This document shows, in pieces, positions 35,040 to 44,766 of a DNA stretch of 64,000 bases. A program made the position numbers and the translations under genes. The notes below the pieces were generated by a model that saw only the letters and a list, made by a program, of their open reading frames with translations, had not been told where the DNA came from and made no database searches. The stretch covers positions 1-64,000 of the forward strand of contig JAGBLA010000117.1 in NCBI GenBank assembly GCA_017635675.1. Direction: 5' to 3'. This stretch comes from Ruminiclostridium sp. GTDB taxonomy: Bacteria > Bacillota > Clostridia > Oscillospirales > Ruminococcaceae. How positions within the stretch are numbered: the stretch's first letter is position 1; every line of letters starts with the position of its first letter.

Positions 35040-37409
35040 ATGGATACAATATATAATGAGATAAAGTTCAGAACAGAGGGCGACCCGACAAAGTGGGAAA
35101 GCACCTGTCTGCCCATTGGCAACGGATATATGGGTGCCACGTTTTTCGGCGGCATTGAGCGTGAGACCGTGGTACTCAATGAAAAGACACTGTGGATAGG
35201 CGGACCTTCACCGAACAGACCCGATTACAGGGGCGGCAACCGCAAAGGTGCGTACAAGTCCGTGAAGAAGGTACAGGAACATCTTGCGGCGGGTGAGTAC
35301 GATAAGGCGCTCGGACTTCTGTCCGACCTTACCTGTGAGACAGATGACGGGTTCGGAGCTTACCAGTGCCTTTGCAATGCTGTGTTTGATTTCCCTGATA
35401 TCGACAAGAACAGGGTCACGGAATATGAACGTAGTCTCAGTCTTGATTCGGCTGAATATACCAATTCTTTCAGACACAACGGAATAAGGTATTTTCGCAG
35501 TGCTTTTGCGTCATATCCCGCGAGGCTCATCTGCATACACTTCGGGTGTGATGACGAGAACAGCATCAGTTTTAAGCTGACACTTGACAAGGTACAGCAA
35601 GGGTGTACGGTCAAAGCTGACGGCAGCAGACTTGATTATTACGGCGCGCTTGCAGATAACGGGCTTCGTTATCATGCAGCATTTTATATCGCAAATGACG
35701 GTGGGTCGGTGGAGTGTTCTGACGGATGTATCGTGGTCAGAAATGCCGATGAAGTCAATATACTGATAACAGCAGCTACGGACTACTGCGACAGATTTCC
35801 GGATTACAGAAACGGTACTGACCCGCTTGTGACAGTAAATAAGATACTTGAAAAGTGCGTTGGCAGGAAAGACTTGTTTGAGGAGCATCTCAGTGATTAT
35901 TCAGCGCTTTACAACAAAGTAAAGCTTAAACTTGGCAATATAACCAAGTATTGCGATGATACAGGCGTACTTCTTGAAGAGTACCGCCAAGGCTCAGCGG
36001 AAGCCGCTGCGCAGCTCGAACCGCTCTATTTCCAGTACGGACGCTATCTGCTGATATCCTCTTCCCGTGAGGGTTCGCTGCCAGCGAATTTACAGGGAGT
36101 GTGGAATGAGAGCAATACTCCGCCGTGGTGCTGCGATTATCACATAAATGTGAATTTGCAGATGAATTACTGGGGCGCATATAACACTAATCTTGCGGAG
36201 ACGGCAAAGCCGCTCGTGAGATTCCTTGAAAGTCTGCGGGAACCGGGACGTATAACCGCAAAAGAGTATTATAACATCATTACCGACGATGAACACCCCG
36301 AAAACGGCTGGATAGCGCATACACAGTCAAATCCTTTCGGCTGGACATCTCCAGGCTGGGATTTTTACTGGGGCTGGTCAACGGCGGCTGTAGCATGGCT
36401 GATGCTGAATATTTATGATTATTACGCTTTCACCGGCGATCTTGATTATATGCGGGAGCATATCTACCCGATGATGCGGGAATCAGCACGGTTCTATACA
36501 CAATGGCTGATATGGGACGAAAAACAGCAGAGGTTTGTTTCTTCGCCCACATATTCCCCGGAACATGGTCCTGTGACGATAGGAAATACCTACGAGCAGT
36601 CACTTATTTCGGAGTTTTATGAGTGTTTCCTGAATCTGACTGTTAAGAATTACAACAGGGAAGACGATGCTCTTATCAAAAAGACGGAAGAACAGCTTGA
36701 ACTGTTGAAACCTTTCTCGGTCAGCAAAACAGGTCTTCTTAAAGAATGGTATGAGGAGGACGAACCGGACTTTGACCGCTCGAAGATACAGAAGAACCAC
36801 CGTCATATCTCCCACCTTATGAGTCTTTATCCGGGCAGTCTTATAAACCGTGACAGTCCTGACCTGATGCAGGCGGCTGTCGCTACCATGAACGACCGCG
36901 GGGATGAATCCACGGGCTGGGCGAGAGCGTATAAACTCAATCTCTGGGCAAGGACCGGCGACGGAGAACGTGCATACAAGCTGCTCCGCGGTCTTCTTAC
37001 CGACTGCACCTACCCGAACCTGTGGGATTTCCACCCGCCGTTCCAGATAGACGGAAATTTCGGCGGAAGTGCGGGTATTGCGGAAATGCTGCTGCAAAGC
37101 CATGAGCTTTACAACGAAGTGATGTCTTACACGATAAACGTTTTGCCTGCAATACCGGAAAAGTGGTCAAGCGGTGAATTCAGCGGACTTTGCGCTCGCG
37201 GAGGATTTGAAGTCTCGGCAAAGTGGGAAGATTGCAAGCCGACTGAAATACGAGTAAAGTCGCTGAATGGCGAATGTGCGTATATCAGGACGGAACTTGA
37301 ACACGTTACCGATGAGAACGGGGCAGGTGTTGAGTTCCGGCGTGATAGCCGGGACAGCAGGAATATAACATTCCGAACTGAAAAAGGAAAAACATACATA
37401 ATAAGCTAA
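35040..37409 (+). CDS. GH95 alpha-L-fucosidase, probably cytoplasmic
   Basis: A glycoside hydrolase of 789 residues that should release alpha-1,2-linked fucose (some members act on galactosides). The N-terminal domain begins WESTCLPIGNGYMGATFFG, with VLNEKTLWIGGP. The catalytic barrel has NLQGVWNESNTPPWCCDYHINVN split by the two active-site Asn residues (near 366-370), the likely acid Glu in SPTYSPEHGP (near 508), and the Asp of QIDGNFGGSAG (near 670). There is no signal peptide, so it acts on imported oligosaccharide. Its stop codon TAA lies inside the target duplication of a MITE-like insert. No transporter gene is in the window. Confidence 0.9.
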   Translation: MDTIYNEIKFRTEGDPTKWESTCLPIGNGYMGATFFGGIERETVVLNEKTLWIGGPSPNRPDYRGGNRKGAYKSVKKVQEHLAAGEYDKALGLLSDLTCETDDGFGAYQCLCNAVFDFPDIDKNRVTEYERSLSLDSAEYTNSFRHNGIRYFRSAFASYPARLICIHFGCDDENSISFKLTLDKVQQGCTVKADGSRLDYYGALADNGLRYHAAFYIANDGGSVECSDGCIVVRNADEVNILITAATDYCDRFPDYRNGTDPLVTVNKILEKCVGRKDLFEEHLSDYSALYNKVKLKLGNITKYCDDTGVLLEEYRQGSAEAAAQLEPLYFQYGRYLLISSSREGSLPANLQGVWNESNTPPWCCDYHINVNLQMNYWGAYNTNLAETAKPLVRFLESLREPGRITAKEYYNIITDDEHPENGWIAHTQSNPFGWTSPGWDFYWGWSTAAVAWLMLNIYDYYAFTGDLDYMREHIYPMMRESARFYTQWLIWDEKQQRFVSSPTYSPEHGPVTIGNTYEQSLISEFYECFLNLTVKNYNREDDALIKKTEEQLELLKPFSVSKTGLLKEWYEEDEPDFDRSKIQKNHRHISHLMSLYPGSLINRDSPDLMQAAVATMNDRGDESTGWARAYKLNLWARTGDGERAYKLLRGLLTDCTYPNLWDFHPPFQIDGNFGGSAGIAEMLLQSHELYNEVMSYTINVLPAIPEKWSSGEFSGLCARGGFEVSAKWEDCKPTEIRVKSLNGECAYIRTELEHVTDENGAGVEFRRDSRDSRNITFRTEKGKTYIIS

Positions 37410-37410
37410 A

Positions 37411-37543
37411 GGGAACCTCTAAAAACCCATTTGAGAGAAAACGCGCCAGCCCCGCCGAATACTTTGTCAAGTCTCCTCGCCTTTCCTCGTCTTCAACGCG
37501 GCTGACACATTTTCTCTTTTCAAAGCGGTTTTTAGAGGTACCC
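37411..37543. mobile_element. MITE-like element, copy 2 (complete)
   Basis: A 133-bp non-coding element with 17-bp terminal inverted repeats: GGGAACCTCTAAAAACC (37411-37427) and GGTTTTTAGAGGTACCC (37527-37543), one mismatch. It is flanked by a TAAA duplication (37407-37410 and 37544-37547). It lies between the GH95 stop codon and the GH2 ribosome site. Copy 1 at the window start is inverted relative to this one and shares the ends but only part of the core. It contains no open frame. Confidence 0.85.
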
Positions 37544-37573
37544 TAAATCAATACAAAAGGAAAGGGATTTCTT

Positions 37574-40500
37574 ATGTCGGAAAGGCTTTTTAACGATAAC
37601 TGGAGCTTTATGCTCAAAGATGTGGGCTCGGCGCTCGTTGACGCTCTCGATGAACGTGAGTGGCACGATGTTGAGATACCGCATGACTGGCTGATAGGCG
37701 ATACCGCGAACCTTTATAAATCGGGCGACGGCTGGTATAGAAAGAAGTTCACCGTTGACACTCTCTCGGAGAGTGACGTATATATCCTGCGTTTTGACGG
37801 AGTGTATATGGACAGCACGGTATATGTCAACGGGGAAGAAGCGGGAGGCAGGAAATACGGATATTCATGTTTTTCGCTTGATATCACCGATAAGCTGCAC
37901 GAGGGTGAGAACGATATATATGTGCGCGTACGCTATCAGTCGCCGAATTCGCGCTGGTATTCCGGTGCCGGGATATACCGCAGCGTATATCTGCGTCATA
38001 CGGACAAATGCCATATTAAAGAGAACGGTGTGTATATCTCAGCCCGCAAATACGACGAAAACAATAAATGGATAGTAATAATCGAAACGGAGAGCAGCGG
38101 TGAAGACTGTGAAGTCCGTCACCGCGTCCTCGACAGTCAGGGGAGAAAGTGCGCGGAGACAGTAAGCCGTCAGTCTGACGGTTTTTCACGTTCCGCATTC
38201 TATGCCGTGAATCCCGAAAGCTGGGACATTGACGCGCCGGTGTCCTATACAATGGTGAGTGAAGTCTTGAAGAACGGCGACGTCTGCGACAGTGTGACCA
38301 ACGTATTCGGCTTCCGAACAATTGATTTTGACCCGGACAACGGATTTCTGCTCAACGGCAGGAGTCTTAAGCTGCACGGGGTATGTATGCACCATGACCT
38401 CGGCGCTCTCGGTGCGGCAATGAATAAGAGCGCTCTTCGCAGACAGCTGAAAATTCTGAAGAGTTTCGGCGTGAATGCTGTAAGGACTGCACATAATATG
38501 CCCGCACGTGAGATGATAGACCTGTGCAATGAAATGGGACTTATGGTGGACAGCGAGTGCTTTGATATGTGGGAGATACCCAAGACGGAATTCGATTATG
38601 CGCGTTTCTTTGACGAGCATTATATGGAAGATGTCGAGAGCTGGGTCACCCGTGACAGGAATGCTCCCTGCGTCATCATGTGGAGTATCGGCAACGAGAT
38701 ATTCGATACACATAAGGACGAGCGGGGGCTGGAAGTAGCTCAGATGCTCGTGAAGGCTGTGGATAAATACGATAAGTATAACAATGCGCGGTGTACTATC
38801 GGCTCAAACTATATGCGCTGGCCGAATGCACAGAAGGTCGCAGATTATATCAAGCTTGCGGGGTATAATTACAGTGAGGATCTTTACGACGGTCACCATG
38901 AGGCGTATCCCGACTGGTTCATCTACGGCAGCGAGACCGCTTCAACAGTACGTTCCCGCGGTATTTACCACTTCCCGGCGGACGAATCTATCCTTACCCA
39001 TGAGGATATGCAGTGCTCTGACTATGGCAACAGCGTTGTCGGCTGGGGAAAAGCAAGTGAGCAGGCTGTAATAGATGACCGTGACAGACCGTTTGTCGGA
39101 GGTCAGTTTGTATGGACGGGCTTTGATTATATCGGTGAGCCAACACCGTACAGCACCAAGAACTCCTACTTCGGTATCGTTGATACCGCAGGTTTCCCGA
39201 AAGACTCTTACTATATGTATAAAGCGGCATGGGGCAAGGATAAGTCTGAACCGTTCGTTCATCTGCTGCCGTACTGGGATTTCAATATCGGTGAGGAGAT
39301 AGCGGTACGTGCCTATTCAAATATGCCCGATATTGAGCTGAAATACAACGGAAGAAGTTTCGGAAAACAGCATATAGACCTTGATCACGGAGACAAATAC
39401 TACTGCGAGTGGACGCTGAGATACCGCAAGGGAACTATTACCGCCACCGCGTTCGATGAGGAGGGCAAGGAAGCTGCTACCGATGTTATATGCTCTTTCG
39501 GTGACCCGGAAAGTATTGACGCGATACCCGACAAATACATCATGCACGCCGATGGACGCGACATTGTGTTCATTGAGATAAACGTTGTTGACAGCAACGG
39601 AATAGTCGTCGCAAACGCAAGAAACCGTGTGAAAGTGACCGTCGAGGGTGCTGCAAGACTTGTGGGGCTCGATAACGGCGACAGTACCGATTATGACAGC
39701 TATAAAGGCGATAACCGCAGACTTTTCGGCGGCAAGCTCCTCGCAATGATACAATCGACCCTTGAACCGGGCGAGGTCACTGTAAGTATAAAGAGCGACG
39801 GGCTGTGGGGAAAAGAGCTTGTATTTACATCGTTTGAATGTGACGAGGAGCCTGTCGGCATCTCGATAGCCGACGAGTATTATCCGAAGGTCACCGAGGA
39901 ATATGTGCCCGAGGTTCCTCTCAGAAAGATCGAGCTTTATGCTACACGCAGCATACTTGAACCCGATACTGACGCAGCAGGTATCACTGCAAAATGTTTC
40001 CCGGAAAATGCAGAGTACAACGATATCGAGTTCAGCTGCATTCTCCCCAACGGCGCACCTATCGGTCTTTCGGATATCGAAAAGACCGAGTACGGAGCAA
40101 AAATAACAGGCAAGGGTGACGGGGCTTATGTTATCCGTGCAAGCTGTCGTAACGGTACCGATATTCCGCAGATAATCTCAGAGATACACATGATGAACAG
40201 CGGTTTCGGAAACCTTATGCATGACCCGTACAGTTTCATGTCACCTGCCGTTTCATCATACAGCAGCGCTCCGTACAACCTTATCGAACGCGGCGCTGTG
40301 TCCACCAGGAACGAACGGTTCGTTATAGGCTATGAAAATGTAGATTTCGGAAGCTCCGGCACCGATATACTGCGGCTTTACTGCGGACTTTGCGATTTCG
40401 GTGAGGCGCCTGTGGAGCTGTGGCTCGGTGACCCTGACAAAAGCGACTCACGTCTTGTCTCCACGCTGAATTTCAAAAATAACGGTCGATGGGAAGGATT

Positions 40501-40978
40501 TGAGCAGCAGGAGTTCAAGCTTGAAGAGCGTATCCGCGGGGTGCAGAGCATAGCTTTTGTATTCACAAAGCACATGACATTCGGCGGTTTTGAATTTGCG
40601 GCAGTGAATCGTGCGTACGACAAGCTTTATGCGGCTGATAATGATGAAGCGTACGGCGATGCTTACCTTGTCGCAGGACTTCAGATTACCGATATCGGCA
40701 ATAATGTGATGATAACCTATAAGGGACTGGATTTCGGTGAAGACGGTGCTGTCAAGGTCACCGTATGCGGAAGAACTCCCAACGCGCTTAATTCGATACA
40801 GCTAAGGTACACCGGAAATGACAAGGTCCAGCATACGCAGCTTATCGAGTTCTCACAGAGCTATGAGTATGTTGAACAGGCTTTCCCGCTTGAACCGATA
40901 AAGGGCTTGAACGATGTGTCTCTTGTATTCATGCCCGGAAGCAAATTCGACCTTGATTGGATAATGTTTGAGAAATAA
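37574..40978 (+). CDS. GH2 beta-galactosidase with C-terminal CBM-like domains
   Basis: A 1134-residue glycoside hydrolase. The N-terminal sugar-binding domain (about 1-160) includes EIPHDWLIGD and YSGAGIYRSVYL, followed by an Ig-like domain. The catalytic barrel (about 255-560) has RTAHNMPAREMIDLCNEMG, acid/base Glu in MWSIGNEIFD (near 374) and nucleophile Glu in IYGSETAST (near 455). DUF4982-like and Ig-like domains follow (about 560-800), then two beta-sandwich, CBM6-like segments (about 885-1134, with NVDFGSSGTD and GLDFGEDG). No signal peptide is seen, which is odd for a protein with carbohydrate-binding modules. AAAGGGA precedes ATG 37574. Confidence 0.88.
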   Translation: MSERLFNDNWSFMLKDVGSALVDALDEREWHDVEIPHDWLIGDTANLYKSGDGWYRKKFTVDTLSESDVYILRFDGVYMDSTVYVNGEEAGGRKYGYSCFSLDITDKLHEGENDIYVRVRYQSPNSRWYSGAGIYRSVYLRHTDKCHIKENGVYISARKYDENNKWIVIIETESSGEDCEVRHRVLDSQGRKCAETVSRQSDGFSRSAFYAVNPESWDIDAPVSYTMVSEVLKNGDVCDSVTNVFGFRTIDFDPDNGFLLNGRSLKLHGVCMHHDLGALGAAMNKSALRRQLKILKSFGVNAVRTAHNMPAREMIDLCNEMGLMVDSECFDMWEIPKTEFDYARFFDEHYMEDVESWVTRDRNAPCVIMWSIGNEIFDTHKDERGLEVAQMLVKAVDKYDKYNNARCTIGSNYMRWPNAQKVADYIKLAGYNYSEDLYDGHHEAYPDWFIYGSETASTVRSRGIYHFPADESILTHEDMQCSDYGNSVVGWGKASEQAVIDDRDRPFVGGQFVWTGFDYIGEPTPYSTKNSYFGIVDTAGFPKDSYYMYKAAWGKDKSEPFVHLLPYWDFNIGEEIAVRAYSNMPDIELKYNGRSFGKQHIDLDHGDKYYCEWTLRYRKGTITATAFDEEGKEAATDVICSFGDPESIDAIPDKYIMHADGRDIVFIEINVVDSNGIVVANARNRVKVTVEGAARLVGLDNGDSTDYDSYKGDNRRLFGGKLLAMIQSTLEPGEVTVSIKSDGLWGKELVFTSFECDEEPVGISIADEYYPKVTEEYVPEVPLRKIELYATRSILEPDTDAAGITAKCFPENAEYNDIEFSCILPNGAPIGLSDIEKTEYGAKITGKGDGAYVIRASCRNGTDIPQIISEIHMMNSGFGNLMHDPYSFMSPAVSSYSSAPYNLIERGAVSTRNERFVIGYENVDFGSSGTDILRLYCGLCDFGEAPVELWLGDPDKSDSRLVSTLNFKNNGRWEGFEQQEFKLEERIRGVQSIAFVFTKHMTFGGFEFAAVNRAYDKLYAADNDEAYGDAYLVAGLQITDIGNNVMITYKGLDFGEDGAVKVTVCGRTPNALNSIQLRYTGNDKVQHTQLIEFSQSYEYVEQAFPLEPIKGLNDVSLVFMPGSKFDLDWIMFEK

Positions 40979-40981
40979 CTG

Positions 40982-41020
40982 AATATCCCGGTATGTGTAT
41001 CATATCGGGATATTTTCTTT
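40982..41020 (+). terminator. Terminator after the GH2 gene
   Basis: A 9-bp stem AATATCCCG (40982-40990) / CGGGATATT (41006-41014), followed by TTCTTT. Confidence 0.75.
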
Positions 41021-41071
41021 GCAGTTGTAAGAAACAGTAAAAAATAATTTTGTAAAAATGTGAAAAAATGA

Positions 41072-41100
41072 TTGAAATCTGCATTAAAATATAGTATAAT
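41072..41100 (+). promoter_or_regulatory. hprK promoter
   Basis: TTGAAA (41072-41077), 17-nt spacer, TATAAT (41095-41100). The AAAATATAG before the -10 is the same as in the pyrC promoter. Confidence 0.82.
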
Positions 41101-41155
41101 ATATCTGTATGCGATTGTCGTATAAACGTACCAAAACTGAAAGGAAATTTAGCTT

Positions 41156-42112
41156 ATGCCACAGGAATTTACGGTTTCTCTGGACAGGATAATACGGGAA
41201 AATGAAATAGAGATGCTTTACTGCCCGAAAAAGCCGGAGGAAATCAGTGTAAGCAGCAATGATGTCAACCGACCGGGACTTCAGCTCGGGGGCTTTTATG
41301 AGTATTTTGACAACTCACGTATCCAGATACTCGGTAAATCTGAATACGCGTTCATGGAGCACCGAAGCGAGGATGAACGCAGGGAATCCTTCGAGAAACT
41401 CTTTGCGCAGAAACCGCCTGCTGTTGTTATAGCACGCGGACTTGAGCCGTTCCCGGAGCTTATACCGCTGGGTGAGAAATATGAGGTTTCGGTGCTGAGG
41501 AGCCATGACAGCACATCAGCGTTCATGGCAAGACTTATTGCGTTCCTTAATCTTAATCTCGCACCGCGTATCACCCGTCACGGAGTTCTTATCGAAGTAT
41601 ATGGCGAAGGTATGCTGATACTCGGTGACAGCGGAGTGGGCAAGAGCGAGACCGCGATCGAGCTTGTAAAGCGCGGTCACAGACTTGTGGCGGACGATGC
41701 TGTCGAGATACGCAAGACATCAAACATCACGCTTGTTGGAAGCTCGCCGGATAATATCAGACACTTTCTTGAGCTTCGCGGCATAGGTATCATAAATGTC
41801 CGTCAGCTTTATGGTATCGGCTCCGTAAAGGTGACCGAAAAGATAGACATGGTGGTCGAGATAGAGCCGTGGAACCCCGAAAAGGTGTATGACCGTATGG
41901 GAATGGACAATCACTATATGTCCATACTCGGCGTCAAGGTTCCGTATCTGACCATACCGGTAAAGCCCGGAAGAAACCTTGCCGTTATCCTTGAGGTTGC
42001 GGCAATGAATAACAGACAGAAAAAAATGGGCTATAATGCCGCGCAGGATCTGCTTGATAACCTTGGTCTCAGCATGGAAGGCGCGGATACCGTTACAAAA
42101 TATGATGTGTAA
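41156..42112 (+). CDS. hprK: HPr kinase/phosphorylase
   Basis: Phosphorylates and dephosphorylates Ser46 of HPr, controlling carbon catabolite repression and PTS uptake in Firmicutes. It has 318 residues. The N-terminal domain (about 1-130) is followed by the kinase core with Walker A GDSGVGKSE (near 160), LVADDAVEI, and the HprK signature LELRGIGIINVRQLYG (near 206-221). It has its own promoter and heads a run of carbon-metabolism and wall genes (PHP phosphatase, glucokinase, murB, rapZ, whiA). Confidence 0.96.
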   Translation: MPQEFTVSLDRIIRENEIEMLYCPKKPEEISVSSNDVNRPGLQLGGFYEYFDNSRIQILGKSEYAFMEHRSEDERRESFEKLFAQKPPAVVIARGLEPFPELIPLGEKYEVSVLRSHDSTSAFMARLIAFLNLNLAPRITRHGVLIEVYGEGMLILGDSGVGKSETAIELVKRGHRLVADDAVEIRKTSNITLVGSSPDNIRHFLELRGIGIINVRQLYGIGSVKVTEKIDMVVEIEPWNPEKVYDRMGMDNHYMSILGVKVPYLTIPVKPGRNLAVILEVAAMNNRQKKMGYNAAQDLLDNLGLSMEGADTVTKYDV

Positions 42113-42139
42113 ACAACAGAAACAAAGAAAGGGATAAAT

Positions 42140-42871
42140 TTGAAATACATAGCTGATATGCACACACACACCGTTGCTTCCACCCACGCTTACAGCACTG
42201 TCACGGAAAACGCGGCATGGGCTGCAAAACATGGGATAAAGTACCTCGGTATGACAGACCACGGTGTGGCGATGCAGGACGCTCCCGACACATGGCATTT
42301 TGAAAACCTGAAAACACTGCCGGACTATATCGAGGGAGTGCGCGTGTTCAGAGGGATAGAGGCAAATATCCTTGACAGCGCTGGTGCGATTGACATATCG
42401 CCGGAAAATGAAAGTGTCTATTACAGGATACTTGAATGGGTGAATGTTTCGATGCACGTACAGACATTCAGACCTTCGACAAAAGCCGAGCATACAAAGG
42501 CGTATCTTGGCGTGCTGAAGAACCCGTATGTTGATGTGATATGCCATTCCGAGAGCATAAAGTTCGATTATGACTTTGATGAAGTGATACGAGCCTGCGG
42601 AGAGTGCGGCAGGCTTATCGAGATAAACGAATGCCGCCTTGAACGGAAGGGGACGCAGACGGACAGATATCTCCGTATGCTTGACTGCTGCGTAAAATAC
42701 GGGACAGGCGTTATCGTAGGCTCGGACGCGCATTTCTATACACATATAGGCGCGTTTGATCTGGCGGACAGTCTTCTGACAGATTCCGGATTTCCGGAGG
42801 AGCTTGTTGTGAACTCTGCCGAGGAACGTTTCCTCGGATATATAAGAAAAAGAGAAGAAAGGATAAAATGA
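42140..42871 (+). CDS. PHP-domain phosphatase (YcdX-like)
   Basis: A metal-dependent phosphoesterase of 243 residues. The metal-site motifs are DMHTHTVASTHAYS at the N-terminus, GMTDHGVAM, a Glu in FRGIEANI, ICHSES, and GSDAHFYTHIG near the end, the YcdX subgroup of PHP proteins. The substrate is unknown. The start is TTG at 42140, preceded by AAAGGGA. It sits between hprK and a ROK glucokinase with short gaps, so it is in the same transcript; a role in sugar-phosphate handling is possible but not shown. Confidence 0.88.
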   Translation: MKYIADMHTHTVASTHAYSTVTENAAWAAKHGIKYLGMTDHGVAMQDAPDTWHFENLKTLPDYIEGVRVFRGIEANILDSAGAIDISPENESVYYRILEWVNVSMHVQTFRPSTKAEHTKAYLGVLKNPYVDVICHSESIKFDYDFDEVIRACGECGRLIEINECRLERKGTQTDRYLRMLDCCVKYGTGVIVGSDAHFYTHIGAFDLADSLLTDSGFPEELVVNSAEERFLGYIRKREERIK

Positions 42872-42872
42872 T

Positions 42873-43826
42873 ATGTATAATATAGGCATTGACCTTGGAG
42901 GAACCAACATTAAGGTAGGTGTAGTTGATGAAAACTACAATATAATCGGCAAATCGAACATCAAGACAAATCTGCCCCGTCCCGGCGAGGAGATAGCGGA
43001 AAGCATAGCGCAAGGCGTGAGAGAAGCGTGCAAGTCTGCCGGTATAGACATTAAGGACGTAAACAGCATCGGCATCGGGACTCCCGGTGTCGCAAACAGG
43101 AATACGGGAATTGTGCTTCACTCGAATAATCTCGGTTTTGAGAATTTTCCGCTTGGTGAGATACTTGAAAAGAAGCTCGGGACACATATATATGTTGAGA
43201 ACGATGCCAACGCGGCAGCCTTCGGTGAGGTTGTGAACGGCGCGGGCAAGGGATATAAGAACGTTGTGGTCATCACACTCGGCACAGGCGTCGGCGGCGG
43301 TATCATCATCGACGGCAAGATATACACAGGATATAATTTCTGCGGCGGCGAGGTAGGTCACACCGTTATAGAGTATAACGGAAGACAGTGCTCCTGCGGC
43401 AGAAAGGGCTGCTTTGAGGCATATTCCTCCGCAACGGCTCTGATAAACTTCACCAAAGAGGCGATGGAGCGCGACAAGGATACAAAGATGTGGGACATCG
43501 CGGGCGGAGATACAGCAAATGTTGACGGAAAGACTGCATTTGACGGGTTCCGTGCAGGGGACAAAACTGCAACAGAGGTCGTTGACACGTACATAAACTA
43601 TCTCGGCTGCGGACTTACGAACATGGTGAACATATTCCAGCCCGAGCTTCTGCTTATCGGCGGCGGAATCTGCAAGGAGGGTTCAAACCTTACTGATCCG
43701 CTTAAAAAGTATGTTGCGAAGGAATGCTACTGCATAGACCCCAACAGCTCCACAAAGCTTGATATCTGCAAGCTCGGCAACGACGCAGGAATAATAGGTG
43801 CCGCATACTTATATACTTTAAAATAA
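42873..43826 (+). CDS. glk: ROK-family glucokinase
   Basis: ATP-dependent glucose kinase, the entry step for non-PTS glucose. It has 317 residues with the phosphate motif GIDLGGTNIKVGVV, the catalytic base in VENDANAAAFGE, TLGTGVGGGIIIDG, and the ROK zinc site CSCGRKGCFE preceded by GHTVIEYNG. ATG 42873 begins 1 bp after the upstream stop codon, with AAAGGA about 10 nt before it. Other ROK sugars cannot be excluded. Confidence 0.9.
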   Translation: MYNIGIDLGGTNIKVGVVDENYNIIGKSNIKTNLPRPGEEIAESIAQGVREACKSAGIDIKDVNSIGIGTPGVANRNTGIVLHSNNLGFENFPLGEILEKKLGTHIYVENDANAAAFGEVVNGAGKGYKNVVVITLGTGVGGGIIIDGKIYTGYNFCGGEVGHTVIEYNGRQCSCGRKGCFEAYSSATALINFTKEAMERDKDTKMWDIAGGDTANVDGKTAFDGFRAGDKTATEVVDTYINYLGCGLTNMVNIFQPELLLIGGGICKEGSNLTDPLKKYVAKECYCIDPNSSTKLDICKLGNDAGIIGAAYLYTLK

Positions 43827-43852
43827 GCATATCATGATGCGGAGGGAAGAGC

Positions 43853-44755
43853 TTGAATTACGGGAGTATAGCAAGGATCGCTGAAAAATACGGCGCTAAG
43901 ACATCATTTGACGAGAAGATAGCAGGTCATACATCGTTCAACATAGGCGGCGTATGTGACATTATCGTTCAGCCGAACAGCGCAGAGTGTATAAGGGAGC
44001 TTGTGGCGGAATGCCGTAAAAGTTCGTATAAATACTATATCTTCGGCAAGGGATCTAATGTACTGGTGTCGGACAGCGGGCTTAGGGGCGTGGTCATCAT
44101 CATCGGCAGTGAGTATTCCGGCATCACGCGTGACGGGAACAGGCTTATCTGTGACAGCGGTGCAACGCTTACGAAGATCTGTACCGCGGCGAAAAACTAC
44201 GGATTAAGCGGGCTTGAGTTTGTGTACGGGATCCCCGGAACTGCGGGCGGTGCGCTCTATATGAATGCGGGGGCTTACGGCGGTGAGATGAAGGACGCGG
44301 TGGTGTACTGCGATTACCTTGACAGCGACGGCATCGTAAAACGCATGGAGCGGAAGGATATGCAGCTGTCGTACCGTCACAGCGTATTCTCCGGAAGTGA
44401 TAAGATCATTCTTTCTGTATGCTTTGAGCTCTGTGAGAGAAATGCGGAGGAGATAGCTGCCAAAATGGCGGAGGTAATGCATAAGCGCCGTGATAAGCAG
44501 CCTCTCGAATATCCGAGCGCGGGCAGTACGTTCAAGCGCCCCGAGGGATATTTTGCCGCCAAGCTTATCGAGGACAGCGGTCTTAAAGGATTTACGGTGG
44601 GCGGTGCGCAGGTGAGCGAAAAGCACAGCGGTTTTGTGATAAACAAGGGCGGCGCGACCTGTTCTGACGTGGTAAGACTTATTTCCGATATTAAAGATAA
44701 GGTTTACAAGGATTCCGGCGTTAAGCTGGAATGCGAAATACTTTTAATAGAATAG
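43853..44755 (+). CDS. murB: UDP-N-acetylenolpyruvoylglucosamine reductase
   Basis: FAD enzyme that reduces enolpyruvyl-UDP-GlcNAc to UDP-MurNAc in peptidoglycan precursor synthesis. It has 300 residues. The FAD-binding part has GKGSNVLVSDSGLRG and GIPGTAGGALYMNAGAYGGEM; LSYRHSVF and the catalytic Ser in YPSAGSTFKRPEG mark the type II enzyme. The start is TTG at 43853 behind GGAGGG. It lies 26 bp after glk and 11 bp before rapZ, the order common in Clostridia. Confidence 0.95.
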   Translation: MNYGSIARIAEKYGAKTSFDEKIAGHTSFNIGGVCDIIVQPNSAECIRELVAECRKSSYKYYIFGKGSNVLVSDSGLRGVVIIIGSEYSGITRDGNRLICDSGATLTKICTAAKNYGLSGLEFVYGIPGTAGGALYMNAGAYGGEMKDAVVYCDYLDSDGIVKRMERKDMQLSYRHSVFSGSDKIILSVCFELCERNAEEIAAKMAEVMHKRRDKQPLEYPSAGSTFKRPEGYFAAKLIEDSGLKGFTVGGAQVSEKHSGFVINKGGATCSDVVRLISDIKDKVYKDSGVKLECEILLIE

Positions 44756-44766
44756 ACTGAGTAGAT

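Noticed and set aside
41720..42910. Minus-strand frame of 396 codons across hprK and the PHP gene
   Set aside because: It spans two well-supported genes on the other strand and has the composition of an antisense shadow.
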